The notes under the pieces were generated by a model. That model ran no database searches, was not told the DNA's origin, and saw only the letters and a program-made list of their open reading frames with translations. A program made the position numbers and the translations under genes. Below, one piece after another: positions 21,184-31,266 of a DNA stretch of 64,000 nucleotides. The stretch is from assembly GCF_004295345.1 (NCBI RefSeq), contig NZ_CP036200.1, positions 4,031,501 to 4,095,500 of the forward strand, given 5' to 3'. The first letter of the stretch is position 1. Each line of letters begins with the position of its first letter. This DNA is from Shewanella maritima. GTDB taxonomy: Bacteria; Pseudomonadota; Gammaproteobacteria; Enterobacterales; Shewanellaceae.

Positions 21184-21807
21184 ATGCAATTCCCTGCCGT
21201 TATTAAAGGGCTTACCCCTGAGCAAGCCGAGCTTTTGTCTAGCGGATTAGTTGCTGGCGTTGATGAAGTTGGCCGTGGGCCGTTAGTAGGCGATGTGGTT
21301 ACTGCAGCCGTTATTCTTGACCCGAGCCAGCCGATTGCTGGGCTAAATGACTCGAAAAAATTGAGCGAGAAAAAACGTCAGGCACTTTATAACGAGATTT
21401 GCGATAAAGCGCTTGCGATAAGTGTCGGTCGCTGCTCGCCGCATGAGATTGACGAGTTGAACATTCTTCATGCCACTATGCTGGCGATGCAGCGCGCAGT
21501 TGCAGGACTCAGTGTTAAACCTGAGAAAGTCTTGGTCGATGGAAACCGCAGTCCGGATTTCGGTATTGCATCTCACGCCGTGGTAAAAGGCGATGGTTTG
21601 GTCGCAGCGATTAGTGCTGCATCGATTATTGCTAAAGTCACCCGTGATGAAGAAATGAAAGCCCTTGATGCACGTTACCCGCAATATGGCTTTGCTAATC
21701 ACAAAGGCTACCCAACCAAAGCGCACTTTGAAGCATTAGAGCAATACGGCGTGCTCGATGAGCATAGAAAAAGCTTTAGACCCGTTGCAGAGCAGCTTGA
21801 AAAATAA
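21184..21807 (+). CDS. rnhB: Ribonuclease HII
   Basis: Cuts RNA of RNA-DNA hybrids, including single ribonucleotides in DNA. The catalytic segment [20 protein letters not shown] supplies Asp-Glu, and the further acidic residues are in [12 protein letters not shown] and [30 protein letters not shown] completes the type 2 signature. The 207 residues match E. coli (198). The ribosome site AAAGAG is upstream of the ATG, and a terminator follows. Confidence 0.97.
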   Translation: MQFPAVIKGLTPEQAELLSSGLVAGVDEVGRGPLVGDVVTAAVILDPSQPIAGLNDSKKLSEKKRQALYNEICDKALAISVGRCSPHEIDELNILHATMLAMQRAVAGLSVKPEKVLVDGNRSPDFGIASHAVVKGDGLVAAISAASIIAKVTRDEEMKALDARYPQYGFANHKGYPTKAHFEALEQYGVLDEHRKSFRPVAEQLEK

Positions 21808-21818
21808 ACACTCGAATT

Positions 21819-21837
21819 GCCATAAAGATGGCTTTTT
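21819..21837 (+). terminator. Intrinsic terminator after rnhB
   Basis: GCCAT-AAAG-ATGGC is followed by TTTTT, just 11 nt past the rnhB stop. The stem is short (5 bp) but the U-tract is good. Confidence 0.55.
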
Positions 21838-21871
21838 ACCCCAATTGTTTGCCTTGGTGATAGCGCACAAT

Positions 21872-21895
21872 AAAGCCACAAATAGCTGTGGCTTT
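21872..21895 (+). terminator. Possible second terminator hairpin before dnaE
   Basis: AAAGCCACA and TGTGGCTTT form a perfect 9-bp stem around a 6-nt loop. The flanking A and T residues are within the stem, and no long U-tract follows. Confidence 0.4.
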
Positions 21896-22005
21896 GTTGG
21901 TTATTACCCACGTAGTTTGATAGTCTAATCCATCTGTCTGAACTTATTATCTCTAGTTCAGCATTCACCAAGCTTAATAAAAATAACGAATCCAAAAATA
22001 TTGCC

Positions 22006-25000
22006 ATGACAGATCCTCGTTTCGTCCATTTACGTGTTCACAGTGACTTTTCCATGTCAGACGGTGTCGCCAAGGTTAAACCCATTTTGGCCGCCGCTGA
22101 AGAGCAACAGATGGCAGCGATTGCGTTAACTGACCAGAATAACTTGTGCGGGTTAGTGAAGTTTTATGACGGTTGTCATGGCAAAGGCATTAAACCCATT
22201 ATTGGCGCTGATTTTTGGATGCAGGTGCCAGGCTTTGATAATGATTTTTGTGCATTGACTGTCATTGCCATGAATGATGCTGGCTATTTAAGCCTTAAAT
22301 TGCTGATCAGTGAGGCCTACTCAAGAGGGCAAATTGACGGTAAAACCGTTATTGATCAAGACTGGCTGCGCAAATACAACGACGGCATTTTACTGCTATC
22401 TGGTGGCAAAGACGGCGACATTGGTAAGGCCCTAATTAAAGGCAATATGACTCAGGCTCATGAGCTGGTTGAGTTCTATCAGCAGCATTTCGCTGACCGT
22501 TATTATCTTGAGCTTATTCGTACTGGTCGAGCAGATGAAGAGCGTTATATTCAAATGGCAGTGGAGCTGGCCTCTGAAGTGGGCTTGCCTGTTGTTGCGA
22601 CCAACCAAGTGGTATTTTTAAAAGCAGAAGATTTCGATTCTCACGAAATCCGTGTTGCGATTCATGATGGCTTTACGCTAGCCGACCCCCGTCGCCCTAA
22701 AAAATACAGTGAACAACAATATCTACGCACAGCTGATGAAATGTGCGCCTTATTTGACGATATTCCATCAGCCTTAAGCAATACTGTCGAAATTGCCAAG
22801 CGTTGCAACGCGACGGTTAAATTACACGAGTACTTCCTACCTGATTTTCCAACTGGTGATCTTTCGATTGATGATTATCTGGTTGAAGTGTCGCGCACAG
22901 GTCTGCAAGAACGCTTAGAGTTTTTGTTCCCTGATGAACAAGAGCGCGCTGAAAAACGTCCTGAATATGATGAGCGTTTGGAAATTGAGCTAAAAGTAAT
23001 TAACGATATGGGCTTCCCTGGTTACTTCCTTATCGTAATGGAGTTCATTCAATGGAGTAAGGATAACGATATTCCCGTAGGACCAGGGCGTGGTTCAGGT
23101 GCGGGCTCTTTGGTTGCTTACGCACTTAAGATTACTGACCTTGACCCACTCGAATTTGACTTACTGTTTGAGCGATTCTTGAACCCTGAACGTGTATCTA
23201 TGCCCGACTTTGACGTCGACTTTTGTATGGATAGACGTGATGAAGTTATTGACCACGTAGCTGAGCTATATGGCCGTGATGCGGTATCGCAAATTATCAC
23301 CTTTGGTACCATGGCTGCAAAAGCGGTTGTGCGTGACGTGGGCAGGGTGCTTGGGCATCCTTATGGTTTTGTTGATCGCTTAACTAAAATGATCCCAGCA
23401 GAGCCTGGGATGACACTTGCCAAAGCCTTTGAGGTTGAACCATCACTGCCTGAAGCTTATGACGCAGATGAAGATGTGCGCGAGCTTATCGACATGTGTC
23501 GCCGCCTCGAAGGTGTGACACGTAATGCGGGTAAACACGCAGGTGGCGTGGTTATTTCACCGACCACCATTACCGATTTTGCGCCGCTTTATTGCGACAG
23601 TGAAGGGTTAAATCCAGTTACTCAGTTTGATAAAAACGACGTAGAAACAGCGGGACTGGTTAAGTTTGACTTCTTAGGGTTACGTACACTTACCATTATC
23701 GACTGGGCGCTGCAGATGATTAACCCGCGCCTAGCGCGTGAAGGGAAAGAGCCGGTCCGCATTGAGGCGATTCCACTGGACGATCTCAAATCATTCAGAC
23801 TGCTGCAACGTTATGAAACTACAGCGGTGTTCCAGCTGGAATCTCGCGGTATGAAAGATCTGATTAAACGCCTGCAGCCAGATTGCTTTGAAGACATGAT
23901 CGCACTGGTAGCGCTGTTCCGCCCAGGGCCACTGCAGTCGGGCATGGTAGATAACTTTATTGAACGTAAACACGGCCGTGAAGAAGTATCGTATCCAGAT
24001 CAGCAATATCAGCATGAGTGTCTAAAAGAGCTGTTGTCGCCAACTTACGGTATTATCTTGTATCAAGAGCAGGTGATGCAGATCGCTCAGGTTATGGCAG
24101 GCTACACCCTAGGTGGCGCGGACATGTTGCGTCGCGCTATGGGTAAGAAAAAGCCAGAAGAAATGGCTAAGCAGCGCGGTACCTTTAAAGAGGGCGCGAT
24201 CAATAACAATATTGATGGCGAACTGTCGATGAAAATCTTCGACCTGGTAGAGAAATTCGCAGGTTATGGTTTCAACAAGTCGCATTCGGCGGCGTACGCA
24301 CTGGTTTCATACCAAACCTTGTGGTTGAAAACTCACTTCCCAGCTGAGTTTATGGCGGCGGTAATGTCTGCCGATATGGATAACACCGACAAGATTGTTA
24401 CCCTAGTCGATGAATGTGAGCGTATGGGCTTACCGCTTATTCCACCTGATGTGAACAAAGGCTTATTCAAGTTTACCGTTGATGATGAACAGAACATTGT
24501 TTATGGCATCGGCGCGATTAAAGGCGTAGGTGAAGGTCCGGTTGACTCTATCCTTGAAGCACGCAAAGACGGTCCATTTAAAGACCTATTTGATTTTTGT
24601 GCCCGCATTGATCTTAAAAAGCTTAACAAGCGCGTGATTGAAAAACTGATTGCCGCTGGCGCCCTTGATAGTTTAGGTCCGCACCGCGCTGCAATGCATG
24701 CAACTCTGCCAGAGGCAATAAGCGCCGCAGCGCAACATGCAAAAGCTGAGTCTATTGGTCAAAGTGATATGTTTGGCCTACTGAACGACACGCCAGAGGA
24801 TTCTAAGCAGCAGTTTGTTGAGTGCACGCCGTGGCCTGACAAGGTTTGGTTAGAAGGTGAGCGCGAGACCCTAGGCTTGTATTTAACCGGCCATCCAATT
24901 AATCAGTATCTTAAAGAGTTAAGGCAGTACACTTCTGGGCGCCTTAAAGATGCGCACCCGACAGGTCGCGGTAAAACCATTAAGGTTGCTGGTCTGGTTG

Positions 25001-25482
25001 TGGGTACACGTGTGATGGTGACTAAACGTGGCTCAAAAATGGGGCTAGTGACGCTTGATGATAAAAGTGCTCGCCTTGAAGTGATGTTATTCACCGAAGC
25101 GTTTGAGAAGTTCGGTCATCTGCTAGAAAAAGATAAAATCTTGATCTGTGAGGGTGAAGTCGCCGTTGATGACTTCTCTGGTGGCAATCGCATGAACGCG
25201 CGCAATATTATCGAGATTGGCGAAGCCCGCAGTCACTTTGCAAAAGCCGTTGAAATCAACCTGCAAGCAGAGCAAGTCACCCCAAAGTGGTTAACCGACT
25301 TTGAACAAACCCTCACACCTTGGCGTGGCGGCGCCGTGCCGGTAGTGATCACTTACTCTCAAAATAGTGCTCAGGGGCAATTGCAGTTAGGCGAGCAATG
25401 GCGAGTTAACCCAACTGACGAGTTAATGCTAGATTTAGAAACTCTGGTAGGCTCCGCGAACGTTAAAATTTCCTTTAACTAG
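22006..25482 (+). CDS. dnaE: DNA polymerase III alpha subunit
   Basis: Catalytic subunit of the replicative polymerase (C family). The N-terminal PHP domain begins with [15 protein letters not shown]. The polymerase active-site acidic residues lie in [20 protein letters not shown] near residue 405, with [16 protein letters not shown] upstream. The fingers and beta-binding regions and a C-terminal OB-fold domain ([20 protein letters not shown], about 990-1075) follow. The 1158 residues match E. coli DnaE (1160). accA, which follows dnaE in E. coli, is absent here; tilS starts 16 bp later. Confidence 0.98.
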   Translation: MTDPRFVHLRVHSDFSMSDGVAKVKPILAAAEEQQMAAIALTDQNNLCGLVKFYDGCHGKGIKPIIGADFWMQVPGFDNDFCALTVIAMNDAGYLSLKLLISEAYSRGQIDGKTVIDQDWLRKYNDGILLLSGGKDGDIGKALIKGNMTQAHELVEFYQQHFADRYYLELIRTGRADEERYIQMAVELASEVGLPVVATNQVVFLKAEDFDSHEIRVAIHDGFTLADPRRPKKYSEQQYLRTADEMCALFDDIPSALSNTVEIAKRCNATVKLHEYFLPDFPTGDLSIDDYLVEVSRTGLQERLEFLFPDEQERAEKRPEYDERLEIELKVINDMGFPGYFLIVMEFIQWSKDNDIPVGPGRGSGAGSLVAYALKITDLDPLEFDLLFERFLNPERVSMPDFDVDFCMDRRDEVIDHVAELYGRDAVSQIITFGTMAAKAVVRDVGRVLGHPYGFVDRLTKMIPAEPGMTLAKAFEVEPSLPEAYDADEDVRELIDMCRRLEGVTRNAGKHAGGVVISPTTITDFAPLYCDSEGLNPVTQFDKNDVETAGLVKFDFLGLRTLTIIDWALQMINPRLAREGKEPVRIEAIPLDDLKSFRLLQRYETTAVFQLESRGMKDLIKRLQPDCFEDMIALVALFRPGPLQSGMVDNFIERKHGREEVSYPDQQYQHECLKELLSPTYGIILYQEQVMQIAQVMAGYTLGGADMLRRAMGKKKPEEMAKQRGTFKEGAINNNIDGELSMKIFDLVEKFAGYGFNKSHSAAYALVSYQTLWLKTHFPAEFMAAVMSADMDNTDKIVTLVDECERMGLPLIPPDVNKGLFKFTVDDEQNIVYGIGAIKGVGEGPVDSILEARKDGPFKDLFDFCARIDLKKLNKRVIEKLIAAGALDSLGPHRAAMHATLPEAISAAAQHAKAESIGQSDMFGLLNDTPEDSKQQFVECTPWPDKVWLEGERETLGLYLTGHPINQYLKELRQYTSGRLKDAHPTGRGKTIKVAGLVVGTRVMVTKRGSKMGLVTLDDKSARLEVMLFTEAFEKFGHLLEKDKILICEGEVAVDDFSGGNRMNARNIIEIGEARSHFAKAVEINLQAEQVTPKWLTDFEQTLTPWRGGAVPVVITYSQNSAQGQLQLGEQWRVNPTDELMLDLETLVGSANVKISFN

Positions 25483-25498
25483 GCTAGCTTGTAGCGAA

Positions 25499-27151
25499 AT
25501 GACCATGACGACAGGCAAGGAAACGGCAACCAAAGGTGAGGCTCTAGTTACTCAGTTAGTCAGTGAGATAGCACAGCTTTGTCAACAAACAGGGCTTCTT
25601 GATAATGCAGGTGAGTCGTCATGCTCTGGGCAAACAAGCAGCCCTGAGCAAGAGTGTAGCGCAGGTCTAGGTAATAAGTTAGTACTGGCTTACAGTGGCG
25701 GTCTGGACTCACAAGTACTTTGCTATGTACTTGCTAAGTTTAAGTTTATCTACCCAGTGCCAATCAAATTGGTTCATGTGCACCACGGTCTAAGCCCAAA
25801 TGCTGATACCTGGGCGGCGCATTGTTTAGCAAAGGCGCAGCACTATCAGCTCGATATTGCAATTGAGCAAGTCACAATTACTAAAGCGCCAAGGCAAAGC
25901 CTAGAAGCATTAGCACGCAGTGCCCGTTACCAAGCTATCAATAAACACCTCAATGTAGGTGATGTATTACTCACCGCCCACCATCAAGATGATCAACTTG
26001 AAACCCTGCTGCTTGCGTTAAAACGCGGTCAGGGGCCAAAAGGCTTGGCGGCCATGGGGAAGTTGCAGCCGCTTGCTATATCGGCAGGCAACGAAGCTGT
26101 TGAGGCTTTGCAAGCTCCAGATACTGCGCGAGCGTGTATATGGCATGCAAGACCAATGTTAGATGTGAGCCGGGATGATATTGAGCAAATCGCGCAAACA
26201 TTTGCCATCACTCATATTGAAGATGAGAGTAACAGTGATGATAAGTTCGACCGTAACTTTCTGCGCAACCAAGTTATCCCACTTTTAAAAGCGCGCTGGC
26301 CTAGTATTGCTGTGACCGCATCACGCAGTGCAAGCTTGTGTGCTGAGCAGCAGCAGATGATCGAGAATGAAGCTAAGCTGCGACTAAACCACATGCTGAG
26401 CAACCAGAGTGGCAACGTTCAGCAAAGCCTCGAAGACACATTATTTGGAAATCAAGGTTTATCACTTGAATTGCTGTTTGCGAAAACACCCCAATGGCAG
26501 GCCGCTATTTTAAGGCAATTTATCCAAGCTAAGCAGTTAAACACAGGTGCTGAATTGCCAAGCAAGCTGGTGCTATCGCAAGTGTTAACTCAGTTAGCGC
26601 AGGCTAAGCAAGATGCCAATATTGAAATTCAATGTGGTAACGCAGTAATCAAACGATTTAATCATTGCGCATACTTGGTGAGTAATGATGTGCTCAACTG
26701 GCAAGCTCAGGGTGAGCTGGCTAATGCAATCGCAGGGCATTTATCATCTCTGTGCGATCCCGCAACTGTGTCTGGCGTAACCTACGCCTCAGATAACGTC
26801 GCAGTGAATGCCACAAATGAAGTCGCTGGCGAATCTCACTATCAACTTAGTATTGCCACAGCAGGTACGCGCTTAAGGTTACCCAAGAACGGCGAAAATG
26901 TAGAAGTGAGCTTCGGCGCCGCCAGTGGTAAGCTCAAGTGTCAGCCAGCGTTTGTTCATAGTTATCGTAATAAACCCCGTGAGCTTAAAAAACTATGGCA
27001 AGAGTGCCAAGTGCCACCATGGAGGCGCAATCAACTGCCAATAGTGTTTTATGGTAACGATTTAGTGGCGGTAATGGGCTTGTGGGTCGATAAACGCTTT
27101 TGCGCTTTAGATGAAGAGTTGGGGATTGTGATTGAGCTACTTGATAAGTAA
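25499..27151 (+). CDS. tilS: tRNA(Ile)-lysidine synthetase
   Basis: ATP-dependent modification of C34 of tRNA-Ile(CAU) to lysidine, which switches its codon to AUA. The PP-loop motif LAYSGGLDSQVLCYVLAK lies near residues 63-80, followed by VHVHHGLSPNADTWAAH and TAHHQDDQLETLLLALKRG. The C-terminal TilS domain ends around RRNQLPIVFYGNDLVAVMG. At 550 residues it is long (E. coli about 430). The PP-loop is preceded by about 60 extra residues including a Ser/Glu-rich stretch, and the middle region is also expanded. It may be co-transcribed with dnaE. Confidence 0.95.
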   Translation: MTMTTGKETATKGEALVTQLVSEIAQLCQQTGLLDNAGESSCSGQTSSPEQECSAGLGNKLVLAYSGGLDSQVLCYVLAKFKFIYPVPIKLVHVHHGLSPNADTWAAHCLAKAQHYQLDIAIEQVTITKAPRQSLEALARSARYQAINKHLNVGDVLLTAHHQDDQLETLLLALKRGQGPKGLAAMGKLQPLAISAGNEAVEALQAPDTARACIWHARPMLDVSRDDIEQIAQTFAITHIEDESNSDDKFDRNFLRNQVIPLLKARWPSIAVTASRSASLCAEQQQMIENEAKLRLNHMLSNQSGNVQQSLEDTLFGNQGLSLELLFAKTPQWQAAILRQFIQAKQLNTGAELPSKLVLSQVLTQLAQAKQDANIEIQCGNAVIKRFNHCAYLVSNDVLNWQAQGELANAIAGHLSSLCDPATVSGVTYASDNVAVNATNEVAGESHYQLSIATAGTRLRLPKNGENVEVSFGAASGKLKCQPAFVHSYRNKPRELKKLWQECQVPPWRRNQLPIVFYGNDLVAVMGLWVDKRFCALDEELGIVIELLDK

Positions 27152-27222
27152 CCCAATCGGTATTATCGCGGACATCCATCAATAGCTATCACTATTAGAG
27201 TGACAAGCGAGTTGTTTGCTGG

Positions 27223-28104
27223 CTAGTGACTAAATACCTCGTAAGTATTACGACCGGCTGCTTTTGCACTGTACATAGCGCGATCAGCGCGATCAAATAA
27301 CATATCTGCACTCACCTTATGTTGCGCCTGGGCAATACCTAGACTGCATTTCACATCATAGCGACACATTTGTGTATCTTCAGCCGCAGCATCTATGATG
27401 CGCTGGCATATAATCTGCGCGGCACTGATGTCACCCTGGGTAATAATCACAAACTCATCGCCACCGAGACGAAACGCCTGATCGGTACTTCGAGTGGCGT
27501 TTTGTAATAAATCTGCAAAGTTGCGCAGCATACAATCGCCAATTTGGTGACCGTAGTTGTCGTTTAGTTGTTTAAACCTGTCTAGGTCTGCCACAATTAA
27601 TGTCATGTCATCCAGTTTGCGTTCACTTCTGGCAATCGCATGCTTGATTGCTTGCTGATAGTAATGGCGGTTGCCCAGCTTAGTTAAGTCATCAAACATA
27701 GCCTGATTAGACATGGCTTGGTATTTAATGGCATTGTTGAGAGGCTGGATCATTAACTGCTCAATTTGTTTGAGCTTTTTAACGTCAGCTGCACTTAGTT
27801 TTTGCGTAAGCTGATAGATAAATTGGTACTTTGTCTGATGCTCTTCAACTGAGCGCTGAAATTCAATACCACGGCGACGACCCCAGGCAAATTGATGCTG
27901 GTTGATATTTAGCTGAACCCCAGACAGCGGCAAATGCTGTCCGACAATGTTGCCGAAGCAGGAAAATACCGTCCTAGGATCAAGGCTGGCATGTAGCATT
28001 TGCATAATTTGTACTTGGTCAATTTCTGGGGTTAATTGCTCATAAACGTCGCCGCGATACCATTGGTCGTCGGGGTAAAGTTCAGTTACTGAGGCAAAAT
28101 CCAT
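27223..28104 (-). CDS. GGDEF domain protein, probable diguanylate cyclase
   Basis: Predicted to make cyclic di-GMP. The C-terminal GGDEF domain (about residues 130-290 from the chosen start) carries DDLTKLGNRHYYQ, VADLDRFKQLNDNYGH and the intact active site RLGGDEFVII. RSTD lies five residues before GGDEF, matching the RxxD product-inhibition I-site. The N-terminal 130 residues have no membrane segment or domain I recognise. The ATG at 28104 is preferred because GGAG lies 7 nt upstream; a TTG at 28140 is an unlikely longer start. It is divergent from the antiporter gene. Confidence 0.9.
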   Translation of the reverse strand: MDFASVTELYPDDQWYRGDVYEQLTPEIDQVQIMQMLHASLDPRTVFSCFGNIVGQHLPLSGVQLNINQHQFAWGRRRGIEFQRSVEEHQTKYQFIYQLTQKLSAADVKKLKQIEQLMIQPLNNAIKYQAMSNQAMFDDLTKLGNRHYYQQAIKHAIARSERKLDDMTLIVADLDRFKQLNDNYGHQIGDCMLRNFADLLQNATRSTDQAFRLGGDEFVIITQGDISAAQIICQRIIDAAAEDTQMCRYDVKCSLGIAQAQHKVSADMLFDRADRAMYSAKAAGRNTYEVFSH

Positions 28105-28261
28105 AATCATGCTCCGAAAAACACATGGGGTTTGATACAAACTTGCACATCTTGTGCCACAAAGGTTTTTTCTATATTTATTAGTAGTTTGTTATTTGTG
28201 CGTATTTTTGATAATAATCTTACTGTGACCAATGGCGAATTTTTGACGGAGGTAGACTGAC

Positions 28262-30112
28262 ATGGAACATGGCTTGCTCATTCATATTTTAGCCATGCTG
28301 GTGATCGCCATTGTTGCTATCGCCTTACTTCGTCGTATTGGTTTACCGCCTATTCTTGCTTATTTACTGACAGGTGTTGTCAGTGGCCCAGCCGGGTTCC
28401 ATTGGTTTACCCAGCATCAAATGCACTCTGTAGCTGAGTTAGGTGTGGTGCTATTGATGTTTACCCTTGGCCTTGAATTCTCTGTACCTAAGTTGTGGTC
28501 AATGCGCCGAACTGTATTTGGTTTAGGTAGCATGCAGATGACCATTACTGCGCTAATTGCTGGCGGTATGGCGTTGCTAGTCGGGCAGGGCATGGTTGCC
28601 GCCATTGTAATTGGCTCTGTTATCGCGCTGTCATCGACCGCGATTGTATTGAAACTGCTCAACGAGCAAGGATGGCTGCGTCGCCGCCACGGTGAGCTGT
28701 CTATTAGTGTATTGCTATTTCAAGACCTAGCGGTTATCCCATTACTTATTCTATTGCCACTACTCGCCACTGATGGCTCTCAGGTTAGCTTTAGAGAACT
28801 CGCCTGGGGCCTATTTACCGGTATTTTGGCATTTATCGCCTTGATGTCTTTTGGTAAGTGGGTATTGCCTCGCATATTCGATGAAGTTGCGCGTTCCCGT
28901 ACTAATGAGCTTTTTGTGTTATCAACCTTGGTGGTTGCGTTAGTTACTGGTGCTTTTACTCAATGGCTGGGCTTGTCGATGGCGTTGGGCGCCTTTATCG
29001 CAGGCATGCTACTTGGTGAGAGTCAATACCGCCGTCAGTTAGAGGCGGACATCAGACCGTTTCGTGATCTGCTGATGGGCTTATTCTTTATCTCCATCGG
29101 CATGTTGCTGGACTTTGGCTTGGTAATCCAATACTGGTGGCAAATTTTATTGACTTTAGTTGTAGTGTTATTTACTAAAGTTGCCGTGGTATTTGGCTTG
29201 CTGCGTCTTGCGGGGGAGAACGCCAAAGTTGCCTTAAGTTCAGCATTAAGCCTTGGCCAAGTCGGTGAGTTTAGCTTTGTTGTGTTAGCACTTGCGGTGA
29301 ACTACCAATTACTGGCCGCTGAAGTCAGCACTATTTTGGTTGCGGTGGCAGTGCTGTCTATGTCTATCGCCCCTTGGCTAGTGCGCCACAGCATTGATAT
29401 TGCCGAGCGCTTTGTTGGTCATATCGCGAAGCAAAATCAGCAGTTAGAGCAAGCTGACTTTCCAGTTATTGAACAGCAAAGTGACTTGGTTATCATCCTT
29501 GGTTATGGCCGCGTCGGTCAGACAATCTCGCGCTTTCTGAAAACTGAAGATGTGCCTTACTTAGTGCTTGATCTCGACCCTAAGCGGGTGAGTGAAGCCA
29601 AAGCCGCTGGCGAGCCAGTCTATTTTGGCGATGCTTGTCGTATGAGTATTCTAAAGCAAGCTGGGATCCGTAAAGCCAATTTGGTGGTGGTGACGTTTGG
29701 TGAACCAAGGCAAGCTGAAGAGGCGCTATCACTTTGCCGCAAGCTCGCACCAGAAACGAAGATACTGGTGCGCACCAAAGATGATGAGTACTTAGGTGAG
29801 TTAAAAGAGGCTGGGGCGACTCAGGTTATTCCCGAATCGCTTGAAGGCAGCCTGATGTTGGTATCGCAAGTTTTGTATAAATGCGGCGTGCCGCTACCTC
29901 GTATTATCAAGCGTTTGGAGTCTGAGCGGCGCAATCACTACCAGTATTTACATGGATTTTTTACTGGCGCTGAGACAGATTTCACTTTAGACACCATGCA
30001 CGCGGTGCCATTACCTTCGGGGCAACTGTTGTCGGGCGTGAGCTATCGAGTATTCCTTGGCGCAGCCTTGGGGTTGAACTGCGTGCTATTCGCCGTCGCG
30101 GCGAGGAAGTGA
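28262..30112 (+). CDS. CPA2 monovalent cation:proton antiporter (KefB/YbaL type), C-terminus frameshifted
   Basis: Inner-membrane K+/H+ or Na+/H+ exchanger with cytosolic RCK regulation. About 12 membrane helices fill residues 1-380 (TLGLEFSVPKLW; ALSSTAIVLKLLNEQG; SLGQVGEFSFVVLALA). An RCK_N nucleotide-binding domain follows, with VIILGYGRVGQTISRFL near residue 410. The frame then runs through LSGVSYRVFLGAALG and stops early at 30112. The missing RCK_C domain continues in another reading frame to 30216. A strong ribosome site (GGAGGT) precedes the ATG. The ion specificity cannot be told from sequence. Confidence 0.9.
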   Translation: MEHGLLIHILAMLVIAIVAIALLRRIGLPPILAYLLTGVVSGPAGFHWFTQHQMHSVAELGVVLLMFTLGLEFSVPKLWSMRRTVFGLGSMQMTITALIAGGMALLVGQGMVAAIVIGSVIALSSTAIVLKLLNEQGWLRRRHGELSISVLLFQDLAVIPLLILLPLLATDGSQVSFRELAWGLFTGILAFIALMSFGKWVLPRIFDEVARSRTNELFVLSTLVVALVTGAFTQWLGLSMALGAFIAGMLLGESQYRRQLEADIRPFRDLLMGLFFISIGMLLDFGLVIQYWWQILLTLVVVLFTKVAVVFGLLRLAGENAKVALSSALSLGQVGEFSFVVLALAVNYQLLAAEVSTILVAVAVLSMSIAPWLVRHSIDIAERFVGHIAKQNQQLEQADFPVIEQQSDLVIILGYGRVGQTISRFLKTEDVPYLVLDLDPKRVSEAKAAGEPVYFGDACRMSILKQAGIRKANLVVVTFGEPRQAEEALSLCRKLAPETKILVRTKDDEYLGELKEAGATQVIPESLEGSLMLVSQVLYKCGVPLPRIIKRLESERRNHYQYLHGFFTGAETDFTLDTMHAVPLPSGQLLSGVSYRVFLGAALGLNCVLFAVAARK

Positions 30113-30216
30113 ACTCACCGACAAAAGATTGGGTATTGGCCAAAAATGATATTCTGATGCTAGTGGGCAAGCCCCGCAGTATTGAAAAAGCTGAAGAGTA
30201 TCTATTACAGAATTAG
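30070..30216 (+). pseudogene. Out-of-frame RCK_C domain of the upstream antiporter
   Basis: From the GGGG run at 30070-30073, reading in the -1 frame gives GVELRAIRRRGEEVNSPTKD, then WVLAKNDILMLVGKPRSIEK and AEEYLLQN before a TAG at 30214-30216. This is a clear TrkA_C/RCK_C ending. Adding one G to the run joins it smoothly to the main frame (AALG-VELRA) and gives a protein of about 651 residues. It is therefore the displaced end of the preceding gene, not a separate gene. Confidence 0.85.
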
Positions 30217-30442
30217 TGCAGTTCAGATATGGTGCTTGCTATTAATTATTTTGGCGACAGCTAGCTTTAGATGTTGTTGATTTTGATGTTGTCATTGATT
30301 AACTAGTTTACTTGGAGTTGTTTTAATCGGCAGTCTCTATGATTTCATTGTTAACGCCCACCCTTCATAAATAAAAATCATTATCATTTGCATCTATTTC
30401 GTTATTGAGGTAATTTACTGGCATTAACTTAGATTTACATGC

Positions 30443-30711
30443 CTAGGGCGTGTTGATCTTTCAAGATTATTTTTGCAGCTGCTTGTTGGATATTTATACA
30501 AGGCAACGACTTTGATGTGTGGTTATTCCACATGATAAGTCGTTAACACAGTAGAAATGACAACAAGCGCTGCCGGAACGGTTCGTTTAAAAGCACTTTA
30601 CTCTTTGTTGTGAGCGAGTTTGTTTAGGTGACTAGACGTCATCGCTCACGCCGCGATTAAAGTACTTTTAATTCGAACAAATTCTAATCAGCAAAGATCA
30701 ACACGCCCTAG
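30443..30711. mobile_element. MITE-like non-coding element with 19-bp perfect ends
   Basis: CTAGGGCGTGTTGATCTTT (30443-30461) is repeated as a perfect inverted copy at 30693-30711. The outermost CTAG is compatible with a 4-bp target duplication of the YTAR type used by IS5-group transposases, leaving GGGCGTGTTGATCTTT as the terminal repeat. The 269-bp unit has no gene. It contains a long internal hairpin (AACGACTT at 30505-30512 with AAGTCGTT at 30537-30544, plus ATGTG...CCACAT inside). It ends 19 bp before the start codon of the next small gene. Confidence 0.75.
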
Positions 30712-30730
30712 TTAAATAGCCGAGGTCGAT

Positions 30731-30982
30731 ATGCAAATTTCAATTGTAGTGTTAGCTAGTCTAATTTGTTTTGCTGCGGTGTGGGTGATGAAAGAGCGTG
30801 AGTCAGTGCTTACAGTGCCAGTAAGATTACTCCTCGCTTCAAGTTTAAGTATTGTTGCGCTATCTATGTTGAGTTTTGTTTACGGAGCACAAACTGCGGT
30901 AATGGCGTTTATTTTGGTCGGCGCAGTGATGTGGATGGCGGTGTCGATGGCGAGGTTATCTAAGTTCCAGTTCAAGAGCTAA
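30731..30982 (+). CDS. Small inner-membrane protein of unknown function
   Basis: An 83-residue hydrophobic protein. Three likely membrane helices are visible: about residues 2-20 (ISIVVLASLICFAAVWVM), 29-50 (VRLLLASSLSIVALSMLSFV) and 54-73 (TAVMAFILVGAVMWMAVSMA). It ends in the basic tail LSKFQFKS. GAGG lies 6-7 nt before the ATG, and a strong terminator follows, supporting a real gene. No family was recognised. The MITE-like element sits immediately upstream and may have displaced or supplied its promoter. Confidence 0.65.
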   Translation: MQISIVVLASLICFAAVWVMKERESVLTVPVRLLLASSLSIVALSMLSFVYGAQTAVMAFILVGAVMWMAVSMARLSKFQFKS

Positions 30983-31019
30983 GTCGTTTCAGTACCTAAC
31001 TCATTGCCGTGATCAACTA

Positions 31020-31049
31020 ATGGACAGTTATAAAAACTGTCCATTTTTT
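31020..31049 (+). terminator. Intrinsic terminator after the small membrane protein gene
   Basis: ATGGACAGTT (31020-31029) pairs perfectly with AACTGTCCAT (31035-31044) around a 5-nt loop, followed by TTTTT. The 10-bp stem makes this a strong terminator. Confidence 0.85.
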
Positions 31050-31266
31050 ATGTACTTTTCTCATGAATTTAAAGACTTAACTATTTATCGATTTTAGCTC
31101 ACAAAATCATTGCGAAGGCGGATATTAGCTATAGCTATTGCACGCCATCTTCCATAAAATGGATAGTTAACTTTTTCAGACGCGCGTAAATTTTTTTGTG
31201 TTTGTGAGAGTCGATGACCGTCGATTTCGCAAGCAGGGTAACTGCGTCATTTGTGTTGGTGTTTAG

